Positions 17,844 to 26,783 of a DNA stretch of 64,000 bases are shown piece by piece. Positions within the stretch are counted from its first letter, which is position 1; each line of letters begins with the position of its first letter. Origin of the DNA: Gordonia hankookensis (GTDB lineage: Bacteria; Actinomycetota; Actinomycetes; Mycobacteriales; Mycobacteriaceae); the NCBI RefSeq assembly GCF_014673215.1, contig NZ_JACWMS010000001.1, positions 1,240,001 through 1,304,000 on the forward strand. The letters are read 5' to 3'. The notes below the pieces were generated by a model. The model made no database searches. It was given only the letters and a program-made list of their open reading frames with translations, and had not been told where the DNA came from. The translations under genes and the position numbers were made by a program.

Positions 17844-18761
17844 TCACACGCCGGCATCGACCTCCGGCAGGCTCGCCAATACGGCGGCCTTGAGATCATC
17901 GGCACTGGTGGCCGACTCGATGACGGCGCGCGATGCGTCGTCACCGGCGTCGATGATGCCGATCAGGAGGTACTCGGGGCGCAGCCGCCGGTCGCCGCGC
18001 TCACGCGCGAGCTCCACGGCCTTTCCGAACACCTCTCGGGTCTCGGCGGCGAACCGGGGACGCGACCCACGACCACGCGGTCCGCGTCGTCCGCGACCCG
18101 GCTCCCAGGGCCCCTCGTCGTCGGCGAACGGCCCACCCGGACCAAAGGGGCCTGGGCCGAATCCGCCACGGCCGAAGCCTTCCGGACCGAAGCCCGGGCC
18201 ACCGGGGCCGAAGCCGCCAGGGCCGAATCCACTGGGGCCGAAGCCCTCAGGACCGAAACCCTCCGGACCGAACCCGTCCGGGCGAGGTCCACGACCCCGA
18301 TGCGGGCCATGTCCGTGCCGGTGTCCTCGGCCACGGCCGCGGCCATCGGGCCCGCCGCGGCCGCGTCGGCCGTATCCGCGGTCCGGGCGTTCGGCCCAGC
18401 CCTCGGATACGTCTTCACCGAATCGGCCACGGACGGCCTCGCGCACCTTGTCGAGGTCGATGCCGATGCTGCGCAGGGCATCTCGGTCCTCTTCGTAGCG
18501 TTGCTTCGCCGATTCCTCGACGCCTGCGTCGGTGGACTCGGCGGTGTCGTCGTGCTCGGCGTGATACTTCTGCGCCGCCTCGCGTGCCGACGTCAGGGTC
18601 AGGCCCTGCTCGCCGAGCAGCGTGAACAGCGGACTCCGGGCGTTGCAGAGCATGCCCAGGATGAGGTGATCGTTGCCGAGTTGCCGGTGACCCAGGTCGC
18701 CGGCCTCCTGCATGGCGAAAGCCAGCAGCATTCTGTCATCACGGTTGAATCGCTCAAACAT
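17844..18761 (-). CDS. Clp N-terminal domain protein split by a Gly/Arg- and GFGP-rich region
   Basis: 305 residues from ATG 18761, preceded by AGAAGGAGA. Residues 1-67 are the first Clp_N repeat (MLLAFAMQEAGDLGHRQLGNDHLILGML); residues about 236-300 are the second (TREVFGKAVELARERGDRRLRPEYLLIGII). Between them lies a highly charged segment, then about 40 residues of Arg/Gly/His and about 55 residues of GFGPEGFGP-type repeats. There is no AAA+ ATPase domain, so it is not an unfoldase; it may bind substrates or ClpC-type partners as an adaptor. The gene overlaps the upstream HTH gene by 8 bases and shares its promoter. Confidence 0.82.
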   Translation of the reverse strand: MFERFNRDDRMLLAFAMQEAGDLGHRQLGNDHLILGMLCNARSPLFTLLGEQGLTLTSAREAAQKYHAEHDDTAESTDAGVEESAKQRYEEDRDALRSIGIDLDKVREAVRGRFGEDVSEGWAERPDRGYGRRGRGGPDGRGRGRGHRHGHGPHRGRGPRPDGFGPEGFGPEGFGPSGFGPGGFGPGGPGFGPEGFGRGGFGPGPFGPGGPFADDEGPWEPGRGRRGPRGRGSRPRFAAETREVFGKAVELARERGDRRLRPEYLLIGIIDAGDDASRAVIESATSADDLKAAVLASLPEVDAGV

Positions 18762-19044
18762 TGTTGATGTCTCCTTCTGGCCCACTCGCGCGGGCCTCAC
18801 GTTGTGAATGTTTCTGGTGCACGGCTTGGCGGCTGATCTGCAGGACTTCTGCGATCGACTGCCAGCTCCATCCGTTGGCGCGGGCATTGGCGACCTGGAC
18901 GTCCTCGAGACGGTCGGCCAGGGTGCGCAACGCCCGTACCGCGGCCAGCCCCCGGGCGGGGTCGCTGCTCGCGGCGTCACCCGCGAGGTCGGCGCCAGTG
19001 GCGTCGTCATGTGCCGTATCGGTCGGATTCTCTTCGTCGTGCAT
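18754..19044 (-). CDS. Small helix-turn-helix protein, partner of the Clp-N gene
   Basis: 96 residues: an acidic N-terminal tail, then a helical region with the helix-turn-helix SWQSIAEVLQISRQAVHQKHSQ (about 59-80) similar to small ClpN-associated regulators of actinobacteria. It overlaps the Clp-N gene by 8 bases. A palindrome covers the -35 of its own promoter (19073-19092), so autoregulation is likely. The mRNA is predicted to start at the ATG itself. Confidence 0.78.
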   Translation of the reverse strand: MHDEENPTDTAHDDATGADLAGDAASSDPARGLAAVRALRTLADRLEDVQVANARANGWSWQSIAEVLQISRQAVHQKHSQREARASGPEGDINNV

Positions 19045-19050
19045 GGTGTC

Positions 19051-19092
19051 AGGTTATGTTGACATCACACGATTGTCAAGAATTATTGACAA
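19051..19092 (-). promoter_or_regulatory. Leaderless promoter with palindromic operator for the HTH/Clp-N operon
   Basis: Minus strand: -35 TTGACA (19074-19079), 17-base spacer, -10 TAACCT (19051-19056). The predicted start site is about 7 bases on, at 19044, the A of the start codon, so the transcript is leaderless. A near-perfect 20-base palindrome (arms TTGTCAA and TTGACAA, 19073-19092) covers the -35 and is a likely repressor site. Confidence 0.72.
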
Positions 19093-19121
19093 CGAAGGCT
19101 CGCAAGCGGCTGCCGAGCGGC

Positions 19122-20909
19122 TCACCAGGGCAAACGCAGTGGAATATCCGGGATGGGACCCGGCAGGTCGATGTCGCCGTCGAGCAGATCACCGAGCGGA
19201 CCGAGACCGTCCCTGATGATCTGCCTGCCGCCCTCGACCACGATGTCGAGCAGCCCCTCGGCGTACGGATCGGTGGGCCGATCGGGCGCGCGCTCGATGT
19301 ATGGGGTCGGGTCGTCGCCGTTGATGACCCGGACGATGTTCCGGAAGGCGTCGGAGTTCGGGTCGTGCCAGTAGGAGCCGTGTGAGCTCGTGCCCTCGAT
19401 CAGCGTGCGCTGCCCGTTCGCGTCGGGCCCGGTGAATCCGGTGTCCATGCGGACGACCCCCGCCGCGGTGTCGGGGTCGGAACCATGCGGGTTGCCGGGC
19501 ACCGACTGGATGTACTGGATCGGGTCGCCCGGGGCGGTCAGCGAATATCGGTCGACGTCGGGGTTCGGGTTGCGCCACGGGCCGTCGAACACCCCGGTAC
19601 CCGCCGCCGACGCGTAGACGACGCGGTCGGCGCGCAACCCGAGTTGTTCGGCCGACCCGACGACCGACCCGCCGTAGGAGAATCCGATGAACGTCGTAAT
19701 CGCCTCCGGCGCGCGCTGCTCGAGTTCGGCGTCGAGGGCCGCGCCGAAGCCGACGAGACGTGGGGCCATGTCCCGCGCGAAACCGGTCTCGACTGCGGAA
19801 TCGTCGATCGACGCGGCGAGGCCCGATCCGATACCGAGAAGCCCGGCCACCGCTCCCCTGCCGACTACGTCGGGCAGCCCCTCGAACCCCACCTTCTGGG
19901 GGAGGTCACCGTCGAGGTAGACGAACACGGGTCCGCCGGTTCGCTGTGCGAGATCTTGTGCAACGCCGTGGGACTCCGCGCTCCGGTTCATCGAGCTCCG
20001 CGTGCCGGGGACATACACGGTGGCATTGCGGGTGCCTGTCCCGACTGCGCCGACCATCTCGATGAACCGTCCGTCGGCGGTGTTGTCGAAGGCGATGAAC
20101 CTGCGTTCCGCGGTCCCATCAGGACCCCGCTGCGCGAACTCCTCGAGCACCGCCGCGCGCGGACCGCCCCCGCGCCCGGCCTGCCGCTCCTCGGTCAACG
20201 CGTTCCGGATGTTGATCTCGTTGGCGTCTGCGCGGGTGTCGAAGTCGACACCGTCGAGGTTGCCGATGGTCTGGGGATCGGCATGCATGACCCGGCGGCG
20301 GTCGTCTGGGGTCATGCGCGACCACAGTTCCCGGCGCGCGGTCGCCGTCATGCTCCGCAGCATCACCACCACATCGTCGGGATTGACGGTGTGTTCGTCG
20401 GGGAGCCGGAGCCCTGGGCGGCCGGTTCGCATTGCGGCGAGGTCGTCGGTGAGCCGTTCGAGGCGCGCACCGTGGTCGTCGTCGATCTGCTCGATCACAT
20501 CGAGCGCCCTCATGATCGCCACCCCGAGCGCCTCGGCGTCAGCCTCTTTCGACATGTCGACGGACGCCACCTCGCCGAGATCGGTGACGACGAATCCGTC
20601 CGCGAGCGCGGTGTCGACCACTCGGAGCACGAGTTCTCGTGCATGGGTCAGATCGGCACCGGCGTCCTCGGCCTCGTCGGCGATCCGGTGCAGGATGTTG
20701 CGGATCTCGTGCACGTGTCCGCGCTCCCGGGTAACGGTCAGATCTGCCGCACAACGGCTCTCGCCACACCAATCCGACGTGGCGTCGATCGCACGGATCG
20801 CCGCATCCATCGCACCGTCGAGGGTTTCTGCCGCCGAGGCGGCGGCCGCCGCCGCCTCACCGAACCGGTGCGTACGCCAATTGCGCAGTTCGGAGATCGT
20901 CGGTCGCAT
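19122..20909 (-). CDS. DUF1023 alpha/beta hydrolase with WXG100-like N-terminal helices
   Basis: 595 residues from ATG 20909. Residues 1-165 are mostly helical and resemble the helical-hairpin partners of type VII secretion. The C-terminal DUF1023 hydrolase has the nucleophile elbow GFSYGG (Ser411), the TVYVPGTRSSMNRSAES strand region, an Asp-containing TAPGDPIQYIQ loop and a late SSHGSYWHD histidine, so the catalytic triad appears intact. It starts inside the stop codon of the EspC-like gene (TGATG), a tight coupling seen in such pairs. The predicted role is a lipase/esterase-like enzyme exported with, or acting on, the cell envelope; the substrate is unknown. Confidence 0.82.
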   Translation of the reverse strand: MRPTISELRNWRTHRFGEAAAAAASAAETLDGAMDAAIRAIDATSDWCGESRCAADLTVTRERGHVHEIRNILHRIADEAEDAGADLTHARELVLRVVDTALADGFVVTDLGEVASVDMSKEADAEALGVAIMRALDVIEQIDDDHGARLERLTDDLAAMRTGRPGLRLPDEHTVNPDDVVVMLRSMTATARRELWSRMTPDDRRRVMHADPQTIGNLDGVDFDTRADANEINIRNALTEERQAGRGGGPRAAVLEEFAQRGPDGTAERRFIAFDNTADGRFIEMVGAVGTGTRNATVYVPGTRSSMNRSAESHGVAQDLAQRTGGPVFVYLDGDLPQKVGFEGLPDVVGRGAVAGLLGIGSGLAASIDDSAVETGFARDMAPRLVGFGAALDAELEQRAPEAITTFIGFSYGGSVVGSAEQLGLRADRVVYASAAGTGVFDGPWRNPNPDVDRYSLTAPGDPIQYIQSVPGNPHGSDPDTAAGVVRMDTGFTGPDANGQRTLIEGTSSHGSYWHDPNSDAFRNIVRVINGDDPTPYIERAPDRPTDPYAEGLLDIVVEGGRQIIRDGLGPLGDLLDGDIDLPGPIPDIPLRLPW

Positions 20910-21226
20910 CAACGTCCGGCGAGGTCGGTGAAAGGTGTCGCGACCGCACGATCCTCGCTGTCCGAGTCGATCCGCAGGCGATGCAGGGTCATCCCCAGTG
21001 CCTCCAGCCGTTCGGCGACCGCGGCCGTCGCGTTCCTGGCTGCCACTGCCGCAGTCCGCAATGCCGACGCCACCCGACTCGACGGGCACGAAACATGCTC
21101 CAGCGCTTCGAGGTCGACACCTCGGATCACCGCCGCCTGAGAACGCCAGGTATCGGCCGACCTCGCGACCTCCTCATGGCGGAATCCGAACCTGTCAATG
21201 GGCGGGTATCGCCGATCCGAAGCCAT
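20909..21226 (-). CDS. EspC-like ESX/type VII secretion-associated protein
   Basis: 105 residues from ATG 21226 (MASDRRYPPIDRFGFRHEEVARSADTW). Two amphipathic helices, a Trp in the turn region and an alanine-rich second helix fit the EspC/DUF2580 family of small type VII secretion targets. It is followed without a gap by the DUF1023 hydrolase, which may be its cognate effector. No ESX core component is in this window. A longer frame upstream to 21373 has shadow-like composition, so I use the internal ATG. Confidence 0.68.
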   Translation of the reverse strand: MASDRRYPPIDRFGFRHEEVARSADTWRSQAAVIRGVDLEALEHVSCPSSRVASALRTAAVAARNATAAVAERLEALGMTLHRLRIDSDSEDRAVATPFTDLAGR

Positions 21227-21483
21227 CGTCGACCTCCTTGGAAGCGGATCGGCACAACGCCGATGGGATCTGTCTGGAGATACGACGCAGTGCCCATCGT
21301 CGGGGTTCCATGAGCGCCGGTTGTCCACAGATGTGCCACGAGCCCGGTGTGCCGGCACATCCTCAGGTGACACTCATCGCCCCGACGTACATCGGGGTGG
21401 ACCACTACGCCGAGCTGATCGCCAACAGGTTGACACGCAAAGAGATTCGGCGGCGAGGCACGACGACGGACAGCAGGAGCCGA
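21227..21483. other. Intergenic region with two palindromes
   Basis: 257 bases with no gene. It contains a perfect 12-base palindrome TGTGCCGGCACA (21348-21359) and a hairpin with arms CCCCGA/TCGGGG (21380-21397) that may terminate the ABC exporter genes or act as an operator for the EspC-like gene. Confidence 0.5.
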
Positions 21484-24060
21484 CTACTCGGTCAGAATCG
21501 ACTCGCTGATGTTCATCCGGGACGCCCGCTGGGCCGGCACCAGCGCCCCGACGATGCAGAGCGCACAGGCGACGCCGACGAACAGCAGCGTCGATGGACG
21601 GGGCGAGTACGCGATCTCGATCGACGTTGTCGCGGAGAGGATCTTGTCGGAGAGAAAGTGCAGCGCACCGCCGAGCACCAACCCGGTGACCGAGCCGATC
21701 AGCGCGATGCCGGCCGCCTCTGCCACCACCATCCGCGAGATGAATCGGCGCGATGCGCCCATCGCTCGCAGCACGCCGAGTTCCCGCCGACGCTCGATCA
21801 CGGAGAGCAGCAAGGTGTTCAGCAGTGCGACCGCGGCCGCGAGCGCCACGATCCACTGGATGGCGATGGTGAACGCACCGGCCTGTTGGGCCTGTTCCTG
21901 GGCGGCCGACAAGGCCTCCGCTCCCGACTCCACGGTGACGGCCTGGCCCCCGGCCGACGGGTTGGCCGTCGCGACCTCATCGAGCCGCTCCCGGATCCGG
22001 GCCTGGTCGGCGTTCGGGTCGGTGGAGACCTGGAGGTAGGTGTTGTAAGGGCGGTCGAACCAGTCGGAGAGCACCGCGTTCGACATCGCCGCGGTACCCG
22101 AGCCCATCGAGATGTAGTTGACGGTCTCGATCACGGCGACGTCGCGGTAGCCGCTCGGGGTGGCCAGCCGCAGGGTATCGCCCGCGTGCGCGTCGAGGGT
22201 CCGGGCGAGCACGTTCGACAACAGGATTCCGTCGCCGGCCAGAACCCGCTGCAGCGCTTGCGGACTCGCCTTCTTCACAAACGGCGCCAATGATCCAGGC
22301 TCGAGTCCCTGCACGTATACCGCGGCCTCGCCGATGTTGAGGCTCGCCCATTGAGCGCCGACAACCTTCGTCACGCCCGGCACCTTCGCCACCTCGGACT
22401 CGATCTCCGACGACATCGGCGGCCCGGTGGGCAGGCCACCGCCGGCGTCGGAAGACAGATAGAAGTCGGGGTCCGCCAGACCGTCGAGCGAATTCGATAT
22501 CGACCCGACCAGGTTGTCGAGCGCACCCGAGGTACCCATGCCGACTGCCACGGCGACCGCGACGGTCATCAGGGTGGCCCACGCACGCCGCGGTGCCCGT
22601 TCGGTGTTCACCGCCGCGAGCTGTCCCGGCCCGCGGAACCGACGCGTCAACATCACGACCAGCGCGACGAGTTGCTTGGTCAGCGCGTAGCAGAGCAGAA
22701 GTCCGCCGACGGCGTAGACAGCCCCTGCCAGGATGGCGGGACGACCGGGCACGGTGGTCGCGACGAACCACGCCGCCACCAGCAGCGCCACCCCGACGAC
22801 TCCGGAGATCCACACGGCGCGTCCGGGTTTCGTCGAGTTGTCGGCGACCTCACCGGCGATCATCGCCTCGACGGGCGACACCGCGAACACCGACCGCGCG
22901 GCCAGCGACGTCGCTGCCACACACGCCACGACGCATGCGACGATCGCGATCACCGGCGCGTAACCCGGCAGGTGATAACTCACCGCGGTCGCCAAGGTAT
23001 CCGTGTCGGCCTCCGGAATCCTGCCGATCGCCCATCGTCCGGCGAGGATGCCGATGGGTACCCCGATCAGTCCGCCGACGAATCCGAACAGCGCCGATTC
23101 GCCGAGCAGGTCACCGACGAGATGTCCGCGCCGTGCGCCGAGCGCACGCATCATCGCGAGTGACTGCCTGCGTGACGCCACGGCCATGTTCATCGTGTTG
23201 AACACCAGGAAGCCCGCGATGACCAGTGAGATGAGCGAGACGAGGAGGGTCGCGTCGCGGGTGACCGAACTGGCCACTTCTGCCTGCTTCGCACGGAAAT
23301 CCGGGTCGACGACCACCGCACGGCCGTCGACGACTCGCGAGACGTCCGACTTGAGGGCCCCGATGTCGGCTCCTGGTCTGGCGACGATGAGGATCGAGTC
23401 GACCTTGTCGGCCCGCGACGCCAGACGTTGCGCGAGGCCCAGATAGGCGAAGATGAAGTTGCCCTTGTTGAGTACCGCCGCCTGGTCACCCTCGACCACC
23501 GAGATGACCCGCACCGGAACATCGTTGATGGTCAGTTGCTGACCCTTGCGCAATCCGGTCCCGGCACCGACGACGATGCCGTTCTCGAGATCCTGCTGTC
23601 CGATGCCCGAGGATTGCTGGGCCGAGACCGCTTGCCGCAGTTCGCCGGACAGCGCGGTGACCCGGAAGTCCGAACCCAGCAGAGCGGTCTTGCGGTTGTC
23701 GATCACCACCGAGTCACGGATGAGCGGCACCACAGACTTCGCCGCGGGCACGCCGCCGCGGATCTCGCCGGCCAGCCCTTCGTCGATACCCGAGTCGGCG
23801 ATCGACGCAACCTCCACCTGGGCGGTCCCGGTGATCGCCGCATTCACCTGGCGCACCGACTCGGTCAACGACCCGTACAGGCCGAGCACCGAGATCAACA
23901 GCGCCGACGCGACGACCACCACCAGCAGTGACGTGACCACCCGCAGTCGGTGGGTGCGGATCTCGCGAAGGTTCAGCACCCGAATCCTCGACAACCCGGA
24001 CGCAACCGAGCGGAGCGGATTCGCCTGCCGGCCCACGGTCCTCACCGGGCGAGCATTCAC
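21484..24060 (-). CDS. ABC transporter permease, MacB/FtsX type, two FtsX domains
   Basis: 858 residues. An N-terminal helix (VVTSLLVVVVASALLISVLG, about 41-60) is followed by a periplasmic-type MacB core domain, a three-helix FtsX domain (about 265-400), a second extracytoplasmic domain and a second FtsX domain (about 735-850). This is the duplicated permease of MacB-like exporters and lipoprotein or lipid extrusion systems. It overlaps the ATPase gene by ATGA (24057-24060). Its cargo is unknown; the antimicrobial peptide or envelope-stress exporter class is possible. Confidence 0.92.
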   Translation of the reverse strand: MNARPVRTVGRQANPLRSVASGLSRIRVLNLREIRTHRLRVVTSLLVVVVASALLISVLGLYGSLTESVRQVNAAITGTAQVEVASIADSGIDEGLAGEIRGGVPAAKSVVPLIRDSVVIDNRKTALLGSDFRVTALSGELRQAVSAQQSSGIGQQDLENGIVVGAGTGLRKGQQLTINDVPVRVISVVEGDQAAVLNKGNFIFAYLGLAQRLASRADKVDSILIVARPGADIGALKSDVSRVVDGRAVVVDPDFRAKQAEVASSVTRDATLLVSLISLVIAGFLVFNTMNMAVASRRQSLAMMRALGARRGHLVGDLLGESALFGFVGGLIGVPIGILAGRWAIGRIPEADTDTLATAVSYHLPGYAPVIAIVACVVACVAATSLAARSVFAVSPVEAMIAGEVADNSTKPGRAVWISGVVGVALLVAAWFVATTVPGRPAILAGAVYAVGGLLLCYALTKQLVALVVMLTRRFRGPGQLAAVNTERAPRRAWATLMTVAVAVAVGMGTSGALDNLVGSISNSLDGLADPDFYLSSDAGGGLPTGPPMSSEIESEVAKVPGVTKVVGAQWASLNIGEAAVYVQGLEPGSLAPFVKKASPQALQRVLAGDGILLSNVLARTLDAHAGDTLRLATPSGYRDVAVIETVNYISMGSGTAAMSNAVLSDWFDRPYNTYLQVSTDPNADQARIRERLDEVATANPSAGGQAVTVESGAEALSAAQEQAQQAGAFTIAIQWIVALAAAVALLNTLLLSVIERRRELGVLRAMGASRRFISRMVVAEAAGIALIGSVTGLVLGGALHFLSDKILSATTSIEIAYSPRPSTLLFVGVACALCIVGALVPAQRASRMNISESILTE

Positions 24061-24746
24061 GCGATCTTCCCGTCGCGCACCGTGATCGTGGTGTCGGCGA
24101 CGTCGGCGGCATGCGGATCATGGGTCACCATCACGACCAGACGATCGGCCGTGTCGTGGGCCACCTCCGAGAGCAACGCCAACACCGAATCCCCTGTTGT
24201 CGAATCCAGGTTCCCCGTGGGCTCATCGGCCAACAGAATCGTCGGATCCATGATCAACGACCGGGCGATCGCCACCCGCTGCATCTGCCCACCCGAGAGC
24301 TCCGACGGCCGGTGATCGACACGATCACCCAGCCCCACCCGCTCCAGGAGTTCGATCGCACGCGGCTTCGCCTTGCGCAACGACTGACTGTCCAGCAACC
24401 GCGGCAACGCCACGTTCTCCCACGCCGCCATCGTCGGCACCAGATTGAAGAACTGGAACACGAAACCAACGCGGTGACGCCGGAACGCCGAGGCCTGCTC
24501 GTCGTCGAGCGAGCCGAGATCGACTCCGTCCACCGAGATCGTGCCCGACGTCGGAGAATCCAAGGCACCCAACACATGCAGCAGGGTGCTCTTGCCCGCG
24601 CCGGACGGACCGACGATCGACGCGAACTGCCCGCCGTCGAGGGTCAGATCCAGACCGTCCAACGCCCGCACCAGCTGATCCCCCATCTGGTACTCGCGCA
24701 CCAGACCAACGGCCTTGACCAGCGGTTCACCCTCGACATCGCCCAC
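24057..24746 (-). CDS. ABC transporter ATP-binding protein, LolD/MacB type
   Basis: 229 residues. Walker A GPSGAGKST, Q-loop region FVFQFFNL, signature LSGGQMQRVAIARSL, Walker B ILLADEPTGNLD and the H-loop VTHD are all intact. The length is that of stand-alone LolD-like ATPases that drive FtsX-type permeases by mechanotransmission. It is the first gene of a two-gene operon with the permease, with a 4-base overlap. Confidence 0.95.
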   Translation of the reverse strand: MGDVEGEPLVKAVGLVREYQMGDQLVRALDGLDLTLDGGQFASIVGPSGAGKSTLLHVLGALDSPTSGTISVDGVDLGSLDDEQASAFRRHRVGFVFQFFNLVPTMAAWENVALPRLLDSQSLRKAKPRAIELLERVGLGDRVDHRPSELSGGQMQRVAIARSLIMDPTILLADEPTGNLDSTTGDSVLALLSEVAHDTADRLVVMVTHDPHAADVADTTITVRDGKIA

Positions 24747-24862
24747 ACGCGAATGCTATCCCACGGGGATGAGGTAACCCTAAGTGCGGCCCTGCGAGAT
24801 GGTCGCGAGCTCGCTCCTCGGGGAGCAGCGGGGACGCCGCTCCTCGGTGGCCGGGCGCGTGG

Positions 24863-25996
24863 TCAGGAGACGGCGGCCGTCCACTTCCCGGACGCGAAGA
24901 ACTCGTCGAGTACTGACGTCGCCTCGGTCAGGTCGAATCCGTGCTCGCCGAGCCACCCGTCGTCGAAATAGGTGTTGCCGTAACGGTCGCCCGAATCGCA
25001 GAGCAGGCTGACCACACTGCCGGACTGCCGCTGTGCCACCATGTCGGCGACGATCTGCAGGGCTCCCCACAGGTTGGTGCCGGTCGACGCGCCGACGCGC
25101 CGACCGAGCCGATCGCTGATGCGGCGCGCGGTCGCGATGGACGCGTCGTCGGGAACGCCGATCATCCGGTCGATCACCTGGGAGACGAACGACGGCTCCA
25201 CGCGCGGACGGCCGATGCCCTCGATCCGCGAACCGATCTCGGAGGTGAGCGTGCCGTCGGCGGTGTCGTAGGCCGGCAGGAAGACCGAGTTCTCCGGGTC
25301 GACCACGGCGAGCCAGGTGGGATGCCGCCGGTAGCGCACGTAGCGGCCGAGGGTGGCCGACGTGCCACCGGTTCCCGCCCCGACCACGATCCAGGTCGGG
25401 ATCGGATGATCCTCGTCGGCCATCTGCGCGAAGATCGATTCGGCGATGTTGTTGTTGCCGCGCCAGTCGGTTGCCCGCTCGGCCATCGTGAACTGGTCGA
25501 TGAAATGGCCGTTCAGTTCGGCTTCGAGCCGGAGCGCCTCGGCATAGACATCACCCGCGCGTTCCACGAAGTGGCAGCGGCCGCCCTCCCGCTCGATGAG
25601 TGCGGTCTTCGACGGAGAGGTAGTCGACGCCATCACCGCGATGAACGGGACGCCGATCAGCTTCGCGAAGTAGGCCTCACTGACCGCGGTCGACCCGGAC
25701 GATGCCTCGATGACGGTGGTGCCCTCCCGCACCCAGCCGTTGCAGAGTGCATAGAGGAACAGCGAACGGGCCAGCCGATGCTTGAGCGAACCGGTCGGAT
25801 GGGTGCTCTCGTCCTTGAGGTACAGGTCGACGCCGACGTCGTTCCCGTCGTCGGCGGTCCACCTGGACCAGTTCGGCAACAGCACCCTGTGCAGATGTGT
25901 GTCGGCGCTGCGGCGGCCGTCCGCCTCGATCAGGCGTACCGCGTTCTCCGACCACGTGCGGTCGCCGCGATGGTCGACGATCCTGGTCGGCTTCAT
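24863..25996 (-). CDS. cds1: PLP-dependent L-cysteine desulfhydrase (Cds1-like)
   Basis: 377 residues. The PLP lysine lies in PTGSLKHRL (Lys72); [15 protein letters not shown], the glycine-rich phosphate loop [16 protein letters not shown] and the late [18 protein letters not shown] follow. The overall sequence resembles M. tuberculosis Rv3684 (Cds1), which degrades cysteine to H2S, pyruvate and ammonia, more than it does CysK or CysM. It stands alone between the ABC exporter and the DUF4229 gene, whose stop lies 6 bases beyond its upstream start side. A cysteine synthase cannot be excluded by sequence alone. Confidence 0.82.
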   Translation of the reverse strand: MKPTRIVDHRGDRTWSENAVRLIEADGRRSADTHLHRVLLPNWSRWTADDGNDVGVDLYLKDESTHPTGSLKHRLARSLFLYALCNGWVREGTTVIEASSGSTAVSEAYFAKLIGVPFIAVMASTTSPSKTALIEREGGRCHFVERAGDVYAEALRLEAELNGHFIDQFTMAERATDWRGNNNIAESIFAQMADEDHPIPTWIVVGAGTGGTSATLGRYVRYRRHPTWLAVVDPENSVFLPAYDTADGTLTSEIGSRIEGIGRPRVEPSFVSQVIDRMIGVPDDASIATARRISDRLGRRVGASTGTNLWGALQIVADMVAQRQSGSVVSLLCDSGDRYGNTYFDDGWLGEHGFDLTEATSVLDEFFASGKWTAAVS

Positions 25997-26002
25997 ACCG
26001 AC

Positions 26003-26329
26003 TCAGTCGGCCTGGCCGCGCAGGCGGGATTGCAGGTCGTCGTGTCGTCGTCGACGGGCGTCGTCGACGGCTGCGATCTGCCGGTTCACCCGCAGACGCA
26101 GGGACTTGAACAAGACCATGCCCAGTGGGAGGGCGATCAGGACACCGAACACGGCGGCCACCAACAGCGGCACCTGGACGCCTGCGATCGCGCCGCCACC
26201 GATGATGATCGCCGCCACCACGACGACCAGCGCCAGCCTCGCGAGGGTGTAGAGCGCCAGCGACAGCGCAACGCTGCCTGCGGTCGCCTCGCGGTCGGTA
26301 CTCGTGTCCACTGTCTTGTCTTCACTCAC
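26003..26329 (-). CDS. DUF4229-like small membrane protein
   Basis: About 108 residues from GTG 26329; an in-frame ATG at 26362 is an alternative, and no good ribosome-binding site settles it. Two helices (ALYTLARLALVVVVAAIIIGG and VPLLVAAVFGVLIALPLGMVLF) are followed by a basic, coiled-coil-like tail LRLRVNRQIAAVDDARRRRHDDLQSRLRG, as in DUF4229 proteins of actinobacteria. Function unknown. It ends 6 bases before the start of the cds1-like gene in the same direction, so the two are probably cotranscribed. Confidence 0.72.
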   Translation of the reverse strand: MSEDKTVDTSTDREATAGSVALSLALYTLARLALVVVVAAIIIGGGAIAGVQVPLLVAAVFGVLIALPLGMVLFKSLRLRVNRQIAAVDDARRRRHDDLQSRLRGQAD

Positions 26330-26482
26330 GGTGTCAAGGGTACTGCCCGTGAGGTCGCCCATTTTCGCCCATTTGCGGCGATATGGACGTCTCGAATGTC
26401 GGTTTTGCACTCTCTTTACCAATTGCTGACCGTTCGAGTACCCAGGCATCCGGCGTGTATCCATGAACCAGACCCCACATAT

Positions 26483-26509
26483 TTCATTCGTTGCATGTTC
26501 ATCGTTGCA
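26483..26509. repeat. Direct repeats upstream of bldC, candidate BldC binding site
   Basis: TTCATTCGTTGCA (26483-26495) and TTCATCGTTGCA (26498-26509) are direct repeats, about 15 bases apart, ending 21 bases before the bldC start. BldC of Streptomyces is known to bind direct repeats head-to-tail, so this may be an autoregulatory site. Confidence 0.45.
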
Positions 26510-26530
26510 GGCGAGAGAAGAGGAACACAC

Positions 26531-26752
26531 ATGACGGTCATCGACTCAGCCACCCACGGCATCATCACCCCAGGCCTTGCGAGTCAGCACACCCTGACGC
26601 CCGGCCAGGTCGCTTCCATGTTCAACGTCAACCCGAAGACCGTGGCCCGCTGGGCCAGCTCCGGCCTGCTGGGATCGATCCGCACCCCGGGCGGTCACCG
26701 CCGCTTCCGCGAGGCAGACGTCGTCGAACTCCTGAACCGCCGCACACACTGA
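26531..26752 (+). CDS. bldC: BldC-family MerR-like transcriptional regulator
   Basis: 73 residues from ATG 26531 with AGAGGAA about 5 bases upstream. The sequence LTPGQVASMFNVNPKTVARWASSGLLGSIRTPGGHRRFREADVVELL is a single MerR-type winged helix-turn-helix nearly identical in pattern to BldC of Streptomyces and its mycobacterial homologues. BldC binds DNA as head-to-tail oligomers on direct repeats and controls developmental or stationary-phase genes in Streptomyces; its role here is unproven. It is monocistronic in appearance, with its own AT-rich upstream region. Confidence 0.92.
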   Translation: MTVIDSATHGIITPGLASQHTLTPGQVASMFNVNPKTVARWASSGLLGSIRTPGGHRRFREADVVELLNRRTH

Positions 26753-26783
26753 TCCTGTCGGCCGACGGGGTCCGCCCCACCCG

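Noticed and set aside
24941..26530. Long plus-strand frame leading into bldC
   Set aside because: Antisense of the cds1-like and DUF4229 genes; only the last 73 codons, from ATG 26531, are the real BldC.
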